Source: Daedaleopsis sinensis | Taxonomy: Eukaryota; Basidiomycota; Agaricomycetes; Polyporales; Polyporaceae | Assembly (NCBI GenBank): GCA_033807695.1 | Contig: CM066302.1 | Coordinates: 1,860,001-1,924,000 of the forward strand | DNA length: 64,000 nucleotides | Direction: 5' to 3' | Shown here: piece after piece, positions 48,201 through 61,100 of the stretch | Numbering within the stretch: the stretch's first letter is position 1 | Layout of the letters: each line of letters opens with the position of its first letter | Position numbers and translations under genes: made by a program | Notes under the pieces: generated by a model | What the model was told of the DNA's origin: nothing | What the model saw: the letters and a program-made list of their open reading frames with translations, nothing else | Databases searched by the model: none

Positions 48201-50173
48201 ATCCTGAGTATGTGAAGGGTCCCGCTCCGGGGCGTTGAGGAATGATTGGATACGCTTGAGACTGCCATAAGCCGCGAGGACGGTCCCGTAGTTCTGGCCA
48301 ACGGAGAATAGTGGGGCCGCGATGATCGTAAGGACAGTGTATGAGGTGAACAAGCGCGCTGTGTCGAGCGAGCCAGTGCCCGAAAGGAAAGAGACGATTG
48401 CGTAGGCACTGGAGACAGCGTTAGAAAAGGCATAGATTGAAACATAAATACACACTCACCCTAATGTGAATAGACTGAGCATGTTCATCGCGGTGTTGGT
48501 GACGCACACGACGACAGCAAAGTCCTTCCAGAATCGCTTCATCGCGCTCAGTTCGGTATCTCGGACGCGTTCAACCTTGTGTATAAGCTCCGGCTCGTAT
48601 GCAGACAGTTTCACTCCTGTGATCTGGTGAAGGATGCTCGATATGAGGCGCACGCGATTGTCAGTGATAGCCGACCATGCCTCTTGTAGGTCGTCGATGT
48701 AGCGGGAGAGGAGTGGCGTGGCAATCATGCAGACCGCGGTCACGATGACAGCGGCCACGAACGAGGTGGCTATCTGAGTCCAGAGAATGTAAAGACCAAT
48801 GGCGATGACAATCAGGGATGACCATAGCTCTAGGAGTTAGCGGGTGTCAGTGACGTCTCCTCTGAGCATTTGAACATGGACTCACGGTGCAGTGGATCTA
48901 TGGCTAGAGTGATGCGCTCGATGTCCACACTAAAAGCAGCTGTCAGGATGCTGCGGAAGACAATTCGAGAGTGAACGACACATACCTCATCAAGTTGGAT
49001 GCATCACTGCCAGCAGCATCAGCGAGTGAGTCTGCACTGAGCAGGAGCGTCTTCCGGTAGATGGCCTCCACAAGGGCGGCTCTAATGAACGCTCCAGTCC
49101 TGTAGACGTAGTAGAAGTACTGCCCCGTAGCACTCGCGAGGCCGAGGAAAACGATCGCGAATGCACCTGCGAGTGCCCATCCCCATTGTGCAGGCTCGGG
49201 CACAGTGTTGTTGCCCGAATACGACTGTAGGAACTTGATGATTGCCTCAACCATCAAAGGTTGTACGGCTTGGGCGAGAGCACGGAGTGCACCAGGTGCG
49301 ACAGGTCCCAGGAGCGTCGGGGTGAACGCGAGCGCTAGGGTGCGCAAGAGAGAGGCATTGTTCCCTCTCTTTGCTCTATGAAGTAACACAACCGAGAAGT
49401 CAGTGATATAGTTTATGGAGAACGTGATGACATACCTCTCTGCTGACCAGTAGACCTCAAAGCGCGCAAACACGGCAGTGGTGTCCATGTCCGAATCGAG
49501 TTTGGGAAGTTCTTCAAGCTCGAGACTGCCATGGCGTCCTCTCCACATCAAGGGAAGTGCCCATAAGACGAATATATGCGACAAGAAGCCGGAATCCTCC
49601 AGCTCGTGACCCTGTTCGGACACAAGTGATGGGATCGACAAGGTCACTACTAGCAAGAACCTGAGCGCATATTGTGTCATGAACGACGCGAAGAAGAACT
49701 TCGATGTCGCTGCAGCGCCTACGATGGCAAAGGTTCGGACCCGGGCAGTGTCGAGAATGAGCGTCAGGAGTAGGTAGAGTGTCGAGATGAAGAGAACGGA
49801 TCGTGACCGCCCAACCATAGGAACCAGCATCAGAAGTGTGACCTGAAAGCGAGTGAATACATCAGAAACGTTCACTATGGGAACGTTTGGGCAAACTTAC
49901 AGCAGATACGATTGTGAGGGATTGCGCCGCGGTCACGAGGTTTTGCGACTTCGAGGGAAGGTCGACCGTAGCCGTCAACCAACCTGCGAGACTCAAGACG
50001 CTCGAAACGACAAAGAGCACGAAAGGAATGGCTATGAGACCATGTCGCTTGGAGACGGCGAGGTACAGGCGCGATTTGAGGCACAAGATGACGCATGCCA
50101 GTAAGAATAGGCCATTCGGAAGAAGCGCAAGAATACTAGACAGCGGGAGATCAGTCAGCCAAAGTCTAATCAT
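45219..50173 (-). CDS. ABCC-family (MRP/YCF1-like) ABC transporter, full length
   Basis: ATP-driven export or vacuolar import of conjugates, peptides or toxins. Thirteen exons (minus): 50173-49901, 49842-49436, 49375-48986, 48929-48886, 48829-48460, 48408-48021, 47964-47689, 47636-47480, 47422-46638, 46589-45979, 45926-45874, 45817-45654, 45593-45219; 1430 aa. Layout: hydrophobic N-terminal domain, TMD1, NBD1 (about 595-800), TMD2, NBD2 (about 1190-1430). NBD1: Walker A GRVGTGKTTLL (rebuilt by splicing), GLSGGQKARI, Walker B VVLLDDVFAALD with Asp for the catalytic Glu, and ATNK in place of the switch His; this degenerate site is normal for ABCC. NBD2: GRTGSGKST, LSKGQ in place of LSGGQ, IVLLDEATGNLD, AHR. 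The most upstream start is uncertain. Neighbours suggest export of the NRPS product, by inference. Confidence 0.9.
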
Positions 50174-52631
50174 CGTTACTGAGCCATAAAATTTCAAGCT
50201 CTTCCATGGGTGTCATACAGTTCTCTGTACTTCAACATGGTCAGCAGTAATGTAGCAGTGTGGCGACCATGTGAAACATCAATTTACATGATCATCTAGA
50301 TCGTTCGGTGACGAGACAAGAGTGCGCGCAATGTCCGATTCTGGACCAAGTATGCACTGAACGTACCTATTCTCGAATACGACCGTGAAGTCGAAGCTTC
50401 GACATGGGGATTGAGGGCCCTACACATAGTTAGAGCTAGACCACACCTATTCGAATGAGGGAGCACCACTCACAAGGTCGTCATCTCCAGAGCAAAACGA
50501 CATCACTGTGGTCAGGAGTCAAGCCTAGCAAGCCCGAGGGACAGACGCGGGAGACGAGATGCTTTGGGGCGGAGCAATTGACCGATTTTAGCACCAGGTC
50601 TGTGCTGAGCGCTGGATTCTGGGTGAATACGTGTTCCGAGTTCCTTGGCTTCAGCTCTCTCCGCTTCACGCCGGTGACGGGGGGGTTCTTGCGCAGCTGT
50701 GAATTGGGATGTTGAATCACATTAAGTTAACGAAACGGTGTCCGACCGGCACTCGGAGTTTCCTGGACGATGATTGGAAATCGTAATCGTGGGCGATGCG
50801 CTCGTCAATGACTAACGGAGTGTGTAGATCCAGCTTCGAGCCGGACGGCCTGTGTCTGCCTGTGTGTGCTCGGCATAAGCGATCAGACGCTTGTTAGATG
50901 CGGGGCGCAGAAATTTGCCGTGATGTCGCAAGCTGACATTTGTGCTATTCAACCTCAAGGGTACAAACTTAAGCTTATTATTGGTTGAAATTGCAGCTTT
51001 GCTATCCGATGAGAACGTCTTCAGACGTCTTCCCGGATCCTGTTCAGCCGAAGAGAGGTCGGAGATCTCTACGGCCGATTACGAGGTGATGAGCGATGGA
51101 GCCGGCTTGAAGAATGAAAATTTTCGGAGTGTCGGCCGACGCGCGATGTCAGAAGCCGTAGTCGTGTTGGCGCAGCATCGTTGATCGTTGAAAAATGAAT
51201 GAGGAAAATATGAGAGCAAGATGAGAGAGTGACTGGTGGTGGTAACGAAGCCATGCGGCTGGCGGCCACCCTGTCACACCGGGGGCATTGGGCAATGTAA
51301 CTGCTCGTTACATCGTGGTCACATCGTGGTCAAAATCCACATGTTTCTCTCGTATGTCGCGGTGCAACATGCAAGAAACATTCCAAATGATCCCGTGTCT
51401 TTGTGTTACATCCTGGATACATTTCAAATGTCGCGTGTAACCACGATGTATCCAGGATGGAACACATTGACAAAGGAAAGTCGTATTTGGATTGTAATCA
51501 CGCTGTAATCACAATGTAACGACTCGTTACATCAGACCACGCCCCCGGTGTCACGGTTACATGCAACCTCCTGTACCGCCACCGTCGCAGTGACAACCGT
51601 GCCTCCGAGCCCTACTACGGTTTCAAATCCGACGGGGGTAAAATGCCCCTCTGAACCTCAGCGAGAAGAATCCTTATGCTGAGTATGAATGAAAAATCAA
51701 CGCTAGGGTTGTGTTCAACGGATGATCGATGATCTCCGTGGGGGAGCGCCTGATAAATGAGATACGCGAGGTTTACCCCGCCCGCCCCTTCTATAAGGGC
51801 TGATGTGTCTCACTCATCTGCTGCGGCCGAATTTACCCTCCTCCTCTATTAACTCATCCTCTGTATTACTATCATGGGCGGGGTGGTGCGAAATTGCAAA
51901 ATTTGATAAATCCGTGCTATCTCCCCCGTCCCTGCACGGATGATGATACAGTTTCGTAGGTATAATCTAAAGTATGTCTACGCACTATATGTACACATAG
52001 ATTCAGCTGAATAGAAGGGAGGAGAGCGGACGAAGGGGAAACATTTGTATACACCCCCCTGTCACGCCATCAATCGTCAGATCCCTCCATGTACACCAGG
52101 CTTTGGACCGTAGATTTTCGCATGTGAGGTGCTGAGGATGTTACATAAGTGTGTGGGGCACCCGATTCTCTCAGAAGAACGTAAGTTTGCAATTGTTTTT
52201 TGCAAAACCCCGCTCATGATAGTACTTCTGCATTCTCTGTGACACAGTGTACTAAATTTATCTGGCCGCGCATGCAATGTCTTATCACACGAACGTCAGC
52301 TACAGCGATGTTGTGGAGTCGTAACGCATGGATTCCGGAGTCTGACTGGCAGGTCCCGCCCAAAGTTTCCGGAACGCGTGCAGAAGTCAATGTATAACTT
52401 GCTTCACTCGTAACAAGGACAATGACGCGTGCTCGGCCGATTCAGGCAAACCCTCTCAGAATATATATGGCTTATTGATACCCGGCAGCGAGGCAGGATG
52501 TGCCATCATGATCCCGAAACCATCAGATAGGGCACACAGCGGCTACCATCGGTTCAATGTCGCAAATGCTGAAGAAAGGACATGAATAGCCGCTATTAGC
52601 CGGGTAGGAGGGAAGGAACTTGGCAGACAAC
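50174..52631. other. Intergenic, 2.5 kb, with a foldback repeat
   Basis: Upstream of the ABC transporter and downstream of the dioxygenase. The section 51276-51551 is a foldback element (listed separately). Around it (51200-52060) is moderately AT-rich, with no coding frame I can support. Confidence 0.5.
51276..51551. mobile_element. MITE-like foldback element
   Basis: About 276 bases, built as a long imperfect palindrome. The outermost 11 bases are a perfect inverted repeat (ACACCGGGGGC / GCCCCCGGTGT). Inside, a subterminal section of about 45 bases matches in inverted orientation (TGTAAC..TCGTTACAT..GTG..CA) with several differences that are mostly C/T or G/A. Near the centre is a 20-base inverted repeat (51403-51422 and 51446-51465) with one mismatch around a 23-base loop. 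No coding capacity. A target duplication is not obvious. Nonautonomous DNA transposon is the best reading; the family is unknown. Confidence 0.55.
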
Positions 52632-53843
52632 TCACATCACACTTCGTTCGCTAGGTTCTGGCCCAGGAACCTCCTGCATGACTGGCCCCTGCGCATGTCA
52701 CGCCAATCAATACGTTGATGGGAAACACAACACACGTGTGGTAGTGTATTCGCAAGACTTACCGCGTAATGCGAGCATTTGGCGTCATATGCGGCCCATG
52801 TGTCGAGCGGCGATTCTAAATAGAACCTGGACAAATAACGTAGATCAGGGTCGTGCTGACAGAGAGAGAGGCGCTGATCGTTGAGGCGTCACTCTAAATC
52901 CACGTACCGCGTAAGAATATCCTCGGTCGGAACCTCTTCGGGCTGCAGACCGGCGTACCGTCCTCCTTGGCCAGCGATCACGTTCACACCGCCGATGGCG
53001 TTGCGCCGCTGCACGAGGTGGACAAATGAGAACTTATGGCCGTCCTGATGGAGCGAGTTCGGAGTTGTTTTTGCGACGGGGTACTCTTCAGTCGGCTGGA
53101 AAAAGCGATGTCAGATCCCGCATGAAATGATGGCGCAGCAAAAGGTGGGAGAGCTAGAGGAACCTACAGCAGTCTTGATAAAGTGAACGCCAACTATAAT
53201 GGGGTGCCGCAGTTCGTCAACAGACCAGTCGCACAGCGCAACGTCCGTAAGAATAAGCTTCTCGAGAAGCTCGCTTCGCATAGACGCAGGAATAGACGAC
53301 AGTGCGCGTCTTTCAGACTCGTGCTCCGGATTGAAAACGCCTGTGTGCCGATTATGAGTACTCTCTTCGTCAGAATTGCCAAAACGACATACCCTGATTG
53401 TAGTAGGTAATATCTTGGCCATCCTTAGTGTGCCCAGGAGACCAGTACACCCTTGGCTTGTCTTCGAAAGGGATGACCACCGCTCGCGAATACTGCCGGA
53501 AACGAGCGGCGGACAGCGGAGCATGAGGGTCACTTGGTAGCGTCGAGAAGTGCGCTTGAAGGGAAGAGACGAACTGGGAGACGTCGTGGGGGGATGCGAA
53601 TGAAGGATCGACGGCAGGGTTGAACCGGATGTATGAAGCATTGTCTAGAGGCGGAAACTGGCGACGGTAGTTGGCAAGCGGGGTTTCGAGGTTGGAAGTG
53701 GTGTGGGAAGGAGGAGGCGTAGCCTGTGTCGAGGCGTCGTTCAAGAGAAGGCCTCGAGCAACATTCGCCAGAGTCCTGCGAGCTACAAGGGCTCGCACAC
53801 TCGAGCGGGCAAAGGTGGAACGGGAGAGCATGCAGCGCTGCAT
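52632..53843 (-). CDS. 2-oxoglutarate/Fe(II) dioxygenase, PF10014-like
   Basis: Non-haem iron oxygenase. Exons (minus): 53843-53393, 53340-53168, 53095-52908, 52826-52763, 52673-52632; 305 aa. The first 45 residues are basic and Ser/Arg-rich (MQRCMLSRSTFARSSVRAL), like a mitochondrial presequence. The iron site reads NSLHQDGHKFSFVHLVQRRN (HxD), followed by GGVNVIAGQ, and the distal His is in CSHYAEVPGPE; the PLDTWAAYDAKCSHY region matches the family's C-terminal end. Bacterial members of PF10014 such as L-isoleucine 4-hydroxylase act on free amino acids, so amino acid hydroxylation is a reasonable guess. It is divergently oriented to the NRPS, with 1.3 kb between the starts. A TATA box lies at 53999-54006. 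Confidence 0.83.
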
Positions 53844-55154
53844 CGTAATGCTGCTCAAAGTATGAGTATCAGCCTCAGAACTTAGAAGCGACGACGAGGA
53901 TCAAGGACTGACTTTGTACAACGATCGAAGAAAATGGATAGGCGATGCTTTTGCTTGAGTGGTGAAGATAGTCACCGGCTGGGACTAGGGCTGGGAGCTT
54001 ATATACCTAATACCAAGTTGCATCAGGTATGATCCTTGCGATGCTTGACGCGACCCGAGCTCTTGAGTTAGCACATTTCTCCTTTGTGAAATTGGCGGAG
54101 GTGGTTTAAGTGGATAACCGTAATATTTGAATGCGATTCCTGTGGAAAAGAGTAAGATAATTGTGACTTGACTGTGACGGTGGATCGCCAATGCCCTACG
54201 ATTTCGCGTGTCTTGCACAATACTTCGACATACATCCCGTTAACTAAATGTTAGCTAAATAGATGCCGAACTTTGCAGTGAGGCGATCGCCGTGGCAAAC
54301 GATGTCAGCTCAGTGGAGTCCGTCCGAGTCAATGCGGCGGATACCTGTGCTCAAATGCAATTGGAAGATGTCACAGGAAAATCCATATGGGCCTAGTACG
54401 TACATCTTCATGCCGAGACCGTAGACGGATATGTTTGCGATTGACCGGCAGGTGCTGCACAAGCGCAGTAGGGCGCTCACTGGCCGCTGCGGTCAGTACC
54501 CACCGTCTCGGAGTCTTCGAAGACGGCAACGAGCGGCTAGAGAGGCTAAAGGTTTCACCAGAATCTCGGTAATTTTGTCCGATGCTGTTGAGAAACCCAA
54601 GAGCGACCCACGGAAGGAGTTCTGTCGAAAGGCGCACGCAAGGTACATCCGAGTCGGAGGAAGAAAGTAAAGTTCCGGGGCTGCTCGATGAGCGCTAAGC
54701 GCTTAGCCACGTTCTCACGGTAGTGTAACTGTATGATGTTTCTTATTTCCGGTTGCCGCTCGCCTCCTGCTTCTAACCGCCACTTCCCAAGGTCACAATA
54801 GGGCCTCAGATTCCAATTGCGAGTTCGTCTCACAACATTGCGATACTTACCCATCATTACGGCGTCGGGCGGGCGTCCCCCCGCTGTGCATCTCGCCGAA
54901 CGCGCTGATTGCCACCCTCACCGTGACCCCCGTTCCTTCCCAGGTGGAATCGCTCTGATTATTTTGCAATTATAGGGATAGCATTTTATTTTACCGTCGA
55001 CCCGCTCGATGCTCGTCATTCAGGGTGCGATGTGCCGATTGCCGGTAGGCGCACTGAAGATGCGTACTGAAACTCTCATGGTCGAGGGGGGCTAGAAATG
55101 CACATTATAGGGTGTCTCTGGGGTGTCTCCCGCACCAGAGAGCCGCTTCTTACC
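53844..55154. promoter_or_regulatory. Divergent promoter region of dioxygenase and NRPS
   Basis: 1.3 kb between the two start codons. GTATATAA on the minus strand at 53999-54006 is the probable TATA box of the dioxygenase. No clear TATA is seen before the NRPS. Short open frames inside have no family. Shared control of both genes is inferred from the arrangement only. Confidence 0.45.
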
Positions 55155-58100
55155 ATGGAGGCTATGGACCCTCACACCCCCCATTCGCCATCACTCTCGC
55201 GCCTCTTAGCTGCGTTTGCTCTTGCTGCTGCACACTCTTACCACTACCGTTGGACCTCGTCGGAAGAAAATACAACCCTCACACTGCAGATCGCGGATTG
55301 CCGGCAACAACACACTATCCAACGTTACACACTCCCAGTATTGCCAAACTTCACCGTCTCCGATCTTCTTGCCGTGACTCGTGATGCGACCAATGCCCCC
55401 GCCCAAGTCATCGACGAAGACCTACCGACCCTCTTTGTCTTCGACTCTACATCTACACTTACCAACTACTTGTCCGACACACACTCCCCCCTTCCACAGC
55501 GCAGCGCTCTTGTTGTTTTCAATGCTGTCGATCAGCTCGATTTCCTGTCTTCTAGCCGCATACATGATCATATGCTAGTCAAACGGGTCTCTCGCGCCTT
55601 TGATGCAATCTCTTCCTCCGCTTCTTACCCCCTCCCCCTGCGGTCGATACAGGTTCTCTCCGAAGACGAACAGCGCCTTCTCCTCACACTGAGCCAAAAC
55701 AACATCCCTTCCGAGGTCACTCATGGATGCATTCACCACTATTTCGAAGAGATCGCTCGTCTAACCCCGCATCTCCCCGCGCTGTGCTTCGACGATCCCG
55801 CCGGTCTCGTGACTGTCACGTACGGGGATATGGACCAGCGCTGTAGTGCGCTCGCCGCCCACTTGATATCTGTTCACACCGTTGGACCCGATGTCATCGT
55901 GCCGATCTTCTTTAGCAGAAGCATTGACATGTTGATCGCTATCTTTGCTGTGGTGAGTGCGATCTGTGTAGTCTATCTCCCGATTTTCTCTCACAATCCT
56001 TCCTGGGCAGCTCAAAGCCGGCGCTAGCTATGTTCCTCTTGATCCGGACCATCCTGCGGAGCGTACGGCGGTGATCATTAGCGCTGTCAATGGTCGACTC
56101 GTCTTGACAGAGTCAACGCTCCTCAACGACGTCCGATCTAGAGTCAAGGAGGAGGTCGCAGTCGTGGCTATCGACGCCGTAAACTTGTCGCGCGCTTTAC
56201 CCGAAGGCGGATTCTATGGGCGCGGCTCAGGGGAAGACCTCGCGTATGTCCTGTTCACCTCGGGAACAACGGGTGTACCGAAGGGTGTTATGGTGCATCA
56301 CACAGCTGTGGTCAAGACTACCATCGATGGTCCGCCACTCAACAGATCTCTTCGCAAGAGAGAGGCGCTTCGTACGTTCATGTTCTCAAACTATGCATTC
56401 GATGCTGTAAGCCAAACTGCCTATCCCACGAGCTCGCAGCGCTAACGAGATATGTAGTCGATATGGGACATCTTCATCACTCTCACATCCGGCGGATGTC
56501 TTTGCCTTGCTACGAAGGAGGCGACTATGGACGACCTTCCGGGAGTCATGCGCCGCTTATCGACCAACTTCGTTATGACGACTCCCACGGTCCTCGCCCT
56601 CCTCGAACCGACAGACGTTCCGACACTCGACGTAGTCTATAGCTGTGGAGAGATGCTCACTCCTGCCGTTCGCGACCGCTTCACACAGGCAGGCCTGACG
56701 CTCGGGAACGTCTACGGCCCCACCGAGACCACAGTCTCCTGTACGTTCGACGTCGTCGAGGATGGCAGCAAAGACCCGACGATCATCGGAAAACCGTTTG
56801 GGTGGAATAGGGCGTACATCCTAGACGACGACCTAAAGATGGTGCCACATGGCGCGGTGGGGACGTTGTGGATTGCCGGTCCTCAACTTAGTAAGGGCTA
56901 TCTGGCCAGACAGGATCTAACGCAGGCTCTATACCGTCCCGACCCTTTTGCGGCCGGGGAAAACGCCGGTCAACTGATGTACAACACCGGAGATTTGTGT
57001 GCGTGGGTGAAGGATGGGTACCTCAAGTGTTTTGGAAGAGCGGACGAGCAGATGAAAATCCGAGGGCAGAGGGTCGAGGTACTAGAGATCGAAGCCGTCA
57101 TCTCTCGCGTTCCCGACGTCTTCGTCGCATGTGTTGTCAAACGGGTGGAGGATGGGCGAGAGGAGCTGGTAGCCTTCTACTGCATCGAGGTAAGAGATGC
57201 GCTGGTTTTCTATGCGGCAGCTACGCTCACACCACCTTATCAGGCATCATCCACCTCGGAGCCTAGCACCGTAGAGACGGCGATCACGGAGGCAGTCTCG
57301 CGCCATCTTCCGCTGTATATGCGCCCCACCATCCTCGTCCACCTCAGCAAACTTCCCGTCACGACCAATGGCAAGGCGGACCGTCGACAACTCCGCCAGC
57401 GGGCTTCAGAGATGAAGATCGTTAATACGGTGCTCGGGCACGCGTCTGACGGACCACGGACAGAGGTTGAAGAACTCGTCGCGCGATGCTGGTCGGACAT
57501 CCTCCACATCCCTTACGATTCTGTCCCCCTTCGACGTGAATTCTATGAGTGCGGAGGCGATTCGATATCAATCATTCGTCTTGCTGCTGCGTTGCGGGCG
57601 AAGGGTCTAGACATGCGAACAAGCGACCTAAGGGCGGCGACAACAGTGTCTTCTCAGGCTGCACTAGCTCTCGAGAGGAGCGGATCCGATGGGAGCTCTC
57701 ACGAGGATGATGTGTACAAGCCGTTTTCCCTCATTTCCGACGTGACGCTGTTGCTTGACTCTGTCGCGGAGTCCATGGGTATACCAGCAGCCGCTATCGA
57801 CGATGTGTATCCTTGTGCCCCTACAGTATCGGGACTACTCTCCCTTGCTGCAACAAATCCCAAGGTAAGTAGATAGCTTCCATCGAGAACATGGCTGCTG
57901 ATATGCAACGATCGTCTTTAGAGCTACTATGCGCAACATGCGTTCAAGCGAACAGGAAGTTACGACATTCAGCACCTCCTTGCTGCATGGCAGGTCGTCA
58001 TCACTCGCCACCCTATCCTCCGAACAGCTTTCATCATCCCACCCCCTCCCGCGACGGAGATTCTGCAAGTTGTTCTCAAGCCCGAGCACTATACACTGCA

Positions 58101-61100
58101 CTCTACGCGTCAACAGCACGTAGACGATGCGCATATGAATCGCGCGCTCTCCGAATATCTCGAGACATCTCGGCAACAAGGATTCCACATGGGGATTGTT
58201 CCAACGCGTGTGGCGTTGTTTGAGAGCCCGACTTCCAGTGTCATGGTCCTCCAGATCCACCATTCCCAGTACGACGGTTGGAGTCTTCCGGTCATTCTCA
58301 ACGATCTCCAAGAAGCGTACGACTCCTTGCAATCCAACGCGAGTACGGTGCACGTGGCATCCTCCTCCCTGTCCTACAGCGAGTTTGTGCGCTGGACACG
58401 ACAGCAAAGTCAGTCCGAAGCGCTTACGTTCTGGGCGCAAGAACTTGAAGACGCCGGTTTGCTCTCGTGGCCAAAGGTGCCCCACGACTCGAACGACATC
58501 GCGACGGACACGCTGGTCTCTACGACGTGGGGGCCTCCAGAACTCCATGATCTTGCGAAGTTCTGCCAAGAGCGCAAGATCACAGCATCTAGCCTACTTC
58601 GTCTAGCTCTTGCGGTCGTGCTCGGCATGCATGGAAACACAGACGACGTTCTATTCGGTGTCGTCACTTCAGGGCGATCCGGGGACCTTGCTGGGATCGA
58701 GAACGTCGTCGGACCATGCATCGCCACTCTGCCATTCCGCATCCGTCTCCCGCCGGACGCGTCCCTTGAGTCGATCCTCAGCGTCGTTCAGGAACGGTCG
58801 TCTGCAGCGTCTGCGTACGAGTATGTTGGTCTTGCGGACATTATCAAGGCGACCCCTTTCGCGCGTTCGCGCGGCATCTTCCAAGTCCTGCTGACGGTGG
58901 AGAACATCCCGGAACTCGACCTCCATGCGCACCCTCTGTTCGGCGAGGACATCCACGGGCACCAGATGGAGATGAACTACCCACTCGGCGTTACCGTCTT
59001 CCTCCTCCCTCAGAACCAGGGCTTCAAGATCGACATCGAGTACGACTCGCGTTACCTCACCACGGACGACATCCGGTGGTTCAAGTCGCACTTGCTCGCC
59101 ACGATGGACGCGCTCCTTCGTATGCCTTCTGCGAACATCGCAGACATCGACATCATCTCAGATGAAGAGCACGCCTTCCTCAAGCAGATCGGAATTGGCC
59201 TGCCGCCTGATCCTGTTCTCGCATCGGAGCCTCTCGTCCACCGCCTCATCGAGAAGACAGCGCTCGCGTATCCAGACCGCGTTGCTGTCGAGCACACCAG
59301 CGGACACGCCATCACCTACGCCGAGCTGGACGCTCTCGCCAACCAGACCGCACACGGGCTGAGAGCGCGCGACGCCGCTCTCGAGATCCCCATCCCGGTC
59401 CTCTTCAACAAAGACGAGGACCAGACAGAGGCCGTGGTCGCGATAGTCGCTCTCATGAAGTCCGGGGCCGCGTTCGTGCCGCTCGACGTCTCGTGGCCCG
59501 CTGCGCGGATCCTCTCGTGCGTGCGGCAGTGCAACGCACCATTCGTCGTGTGCGACGCGATCGTGCCCGACGTCGCCCATGAGCTCCCAGTCCCGTGTGT
59601 AACGGTCGCAGAACTGTCAGAGGGACAGCCGACCAGCCGGTGTGTGCACGATGAGCAGACCCAGCGTTCGTTGGCGTATGTCATCTTCACGAGCGGCTCC
59701 ACCGGAGAGCCCAAGGGCGTCATGATCGAGCACAGGAACATCATGGGCTACGTCGCAAAGTAAGTAGTCGATCAGGTCGTCGGCGACACGAAGCAGCACT
59801 GACGATGCATAACTCGCAGCGGGACCACCGTCTATCCGATCCAGGACGTGAAGCGTCTGTTGCATTTCAGTCCGTTCTCGTTCGACCAAGGCCTCGGGGA
59901 CATTTTCATGGCACTCACCAAGGGCGCGACGCTCGTGCTCGCGAACATGAGCGACGTGCTCACGGATCTCTCCGACGTCCTGAACTCGACCCGCGTGGAC
60001 TACACGGTGCTCACGCCCGCGATCGCGCAGCTCATCCGGAACGACGTCGAGCATCCGTACCTCAAGAGCCTCCTCGTGGGCGGCGAGAAGCTCCCAGGAC
60101 AGCTGGTGGACCGCTGGAAGGGCAAGGTCGCGTTCATGGACGAGTGAGCTTCCGTAGCGAGACTCGACGCGCGCGACATATTTCTCATTGACGCCTCTCT
60201 CTGCAGCTACGGCCCTACGGAGGTCACAGTCAGCTGCGTCGGCATGACGTTCACCGCGACGACCCAAGCGGCCGCAGGCGTCATCGGCAGGCCGTACGGC
60301 GACACGCGCGCATACATCGTCGACCCCGCGCACTCGTCGCGCCTCCTGCCCGTCGGGGCCGTCGGCGAGCTCTGCCTGTCCGGCAACCAGGTCGGGCGGG
60401 GGTACCTAAACCGCGCGGACCTGACCGCGGCCGCGTTCGTCGCCGACCCCTTCGCGCCCGGGCTGACGATGTACCGCTCCGGCGACCGCGCGCGGTGGAC
60501 GAGCGACGGCTTCATCGAGTACCTCGGGCGGCAGGACGACGCGTTCGTCAAGCTCCGCGGGCTCCGCATCGACACCGGCGAGGTCGAGGACGCGATCACA
60601 AGCGCGGGCGACACCTTCGCCGTCGTCGAGCTGCTCGAGCTCCGGGGCCAGCCGCACCTCGTCGCGTTCATCAGCCGCACGCTCGCCCCGGCTGGGGAGG
60701 CGCGCCTCGCGCTCTCGCTCGACCCCAGCGCGCCCTCCACCGCCGCCGCCGACGGCCCAGAGGAGCACCGCGCGTGGCTCGCGGAGATCCTGCAGGCGTG
60801 CCGCCAGGCGGTGCCCGCATACGCGGTGCCGACGGTGTGGCTCGCGCTCGCGGCGATGCCGCAGAACGCGAACAGCAAATTCGACCGCAAGCAGCTGCGC
60901 GCGTTCTTCCGCGCGCGCGACCCCGCGCACGTCGAGGCCGCGTCCGCCGCGCTCGTGCAGACGCACGCCCCGCGCGCCCCAGAGTCCGCGCTCGAGCGCG
61001 CCGTCGCGCGCGTGTGGTGCGACGTGCTCGGGCGCGACGCGGGCACCCTGTCCGTGCACGACGACTTCTTCGCGCTCGGGGGCGACTCCATTGGGGTGGT

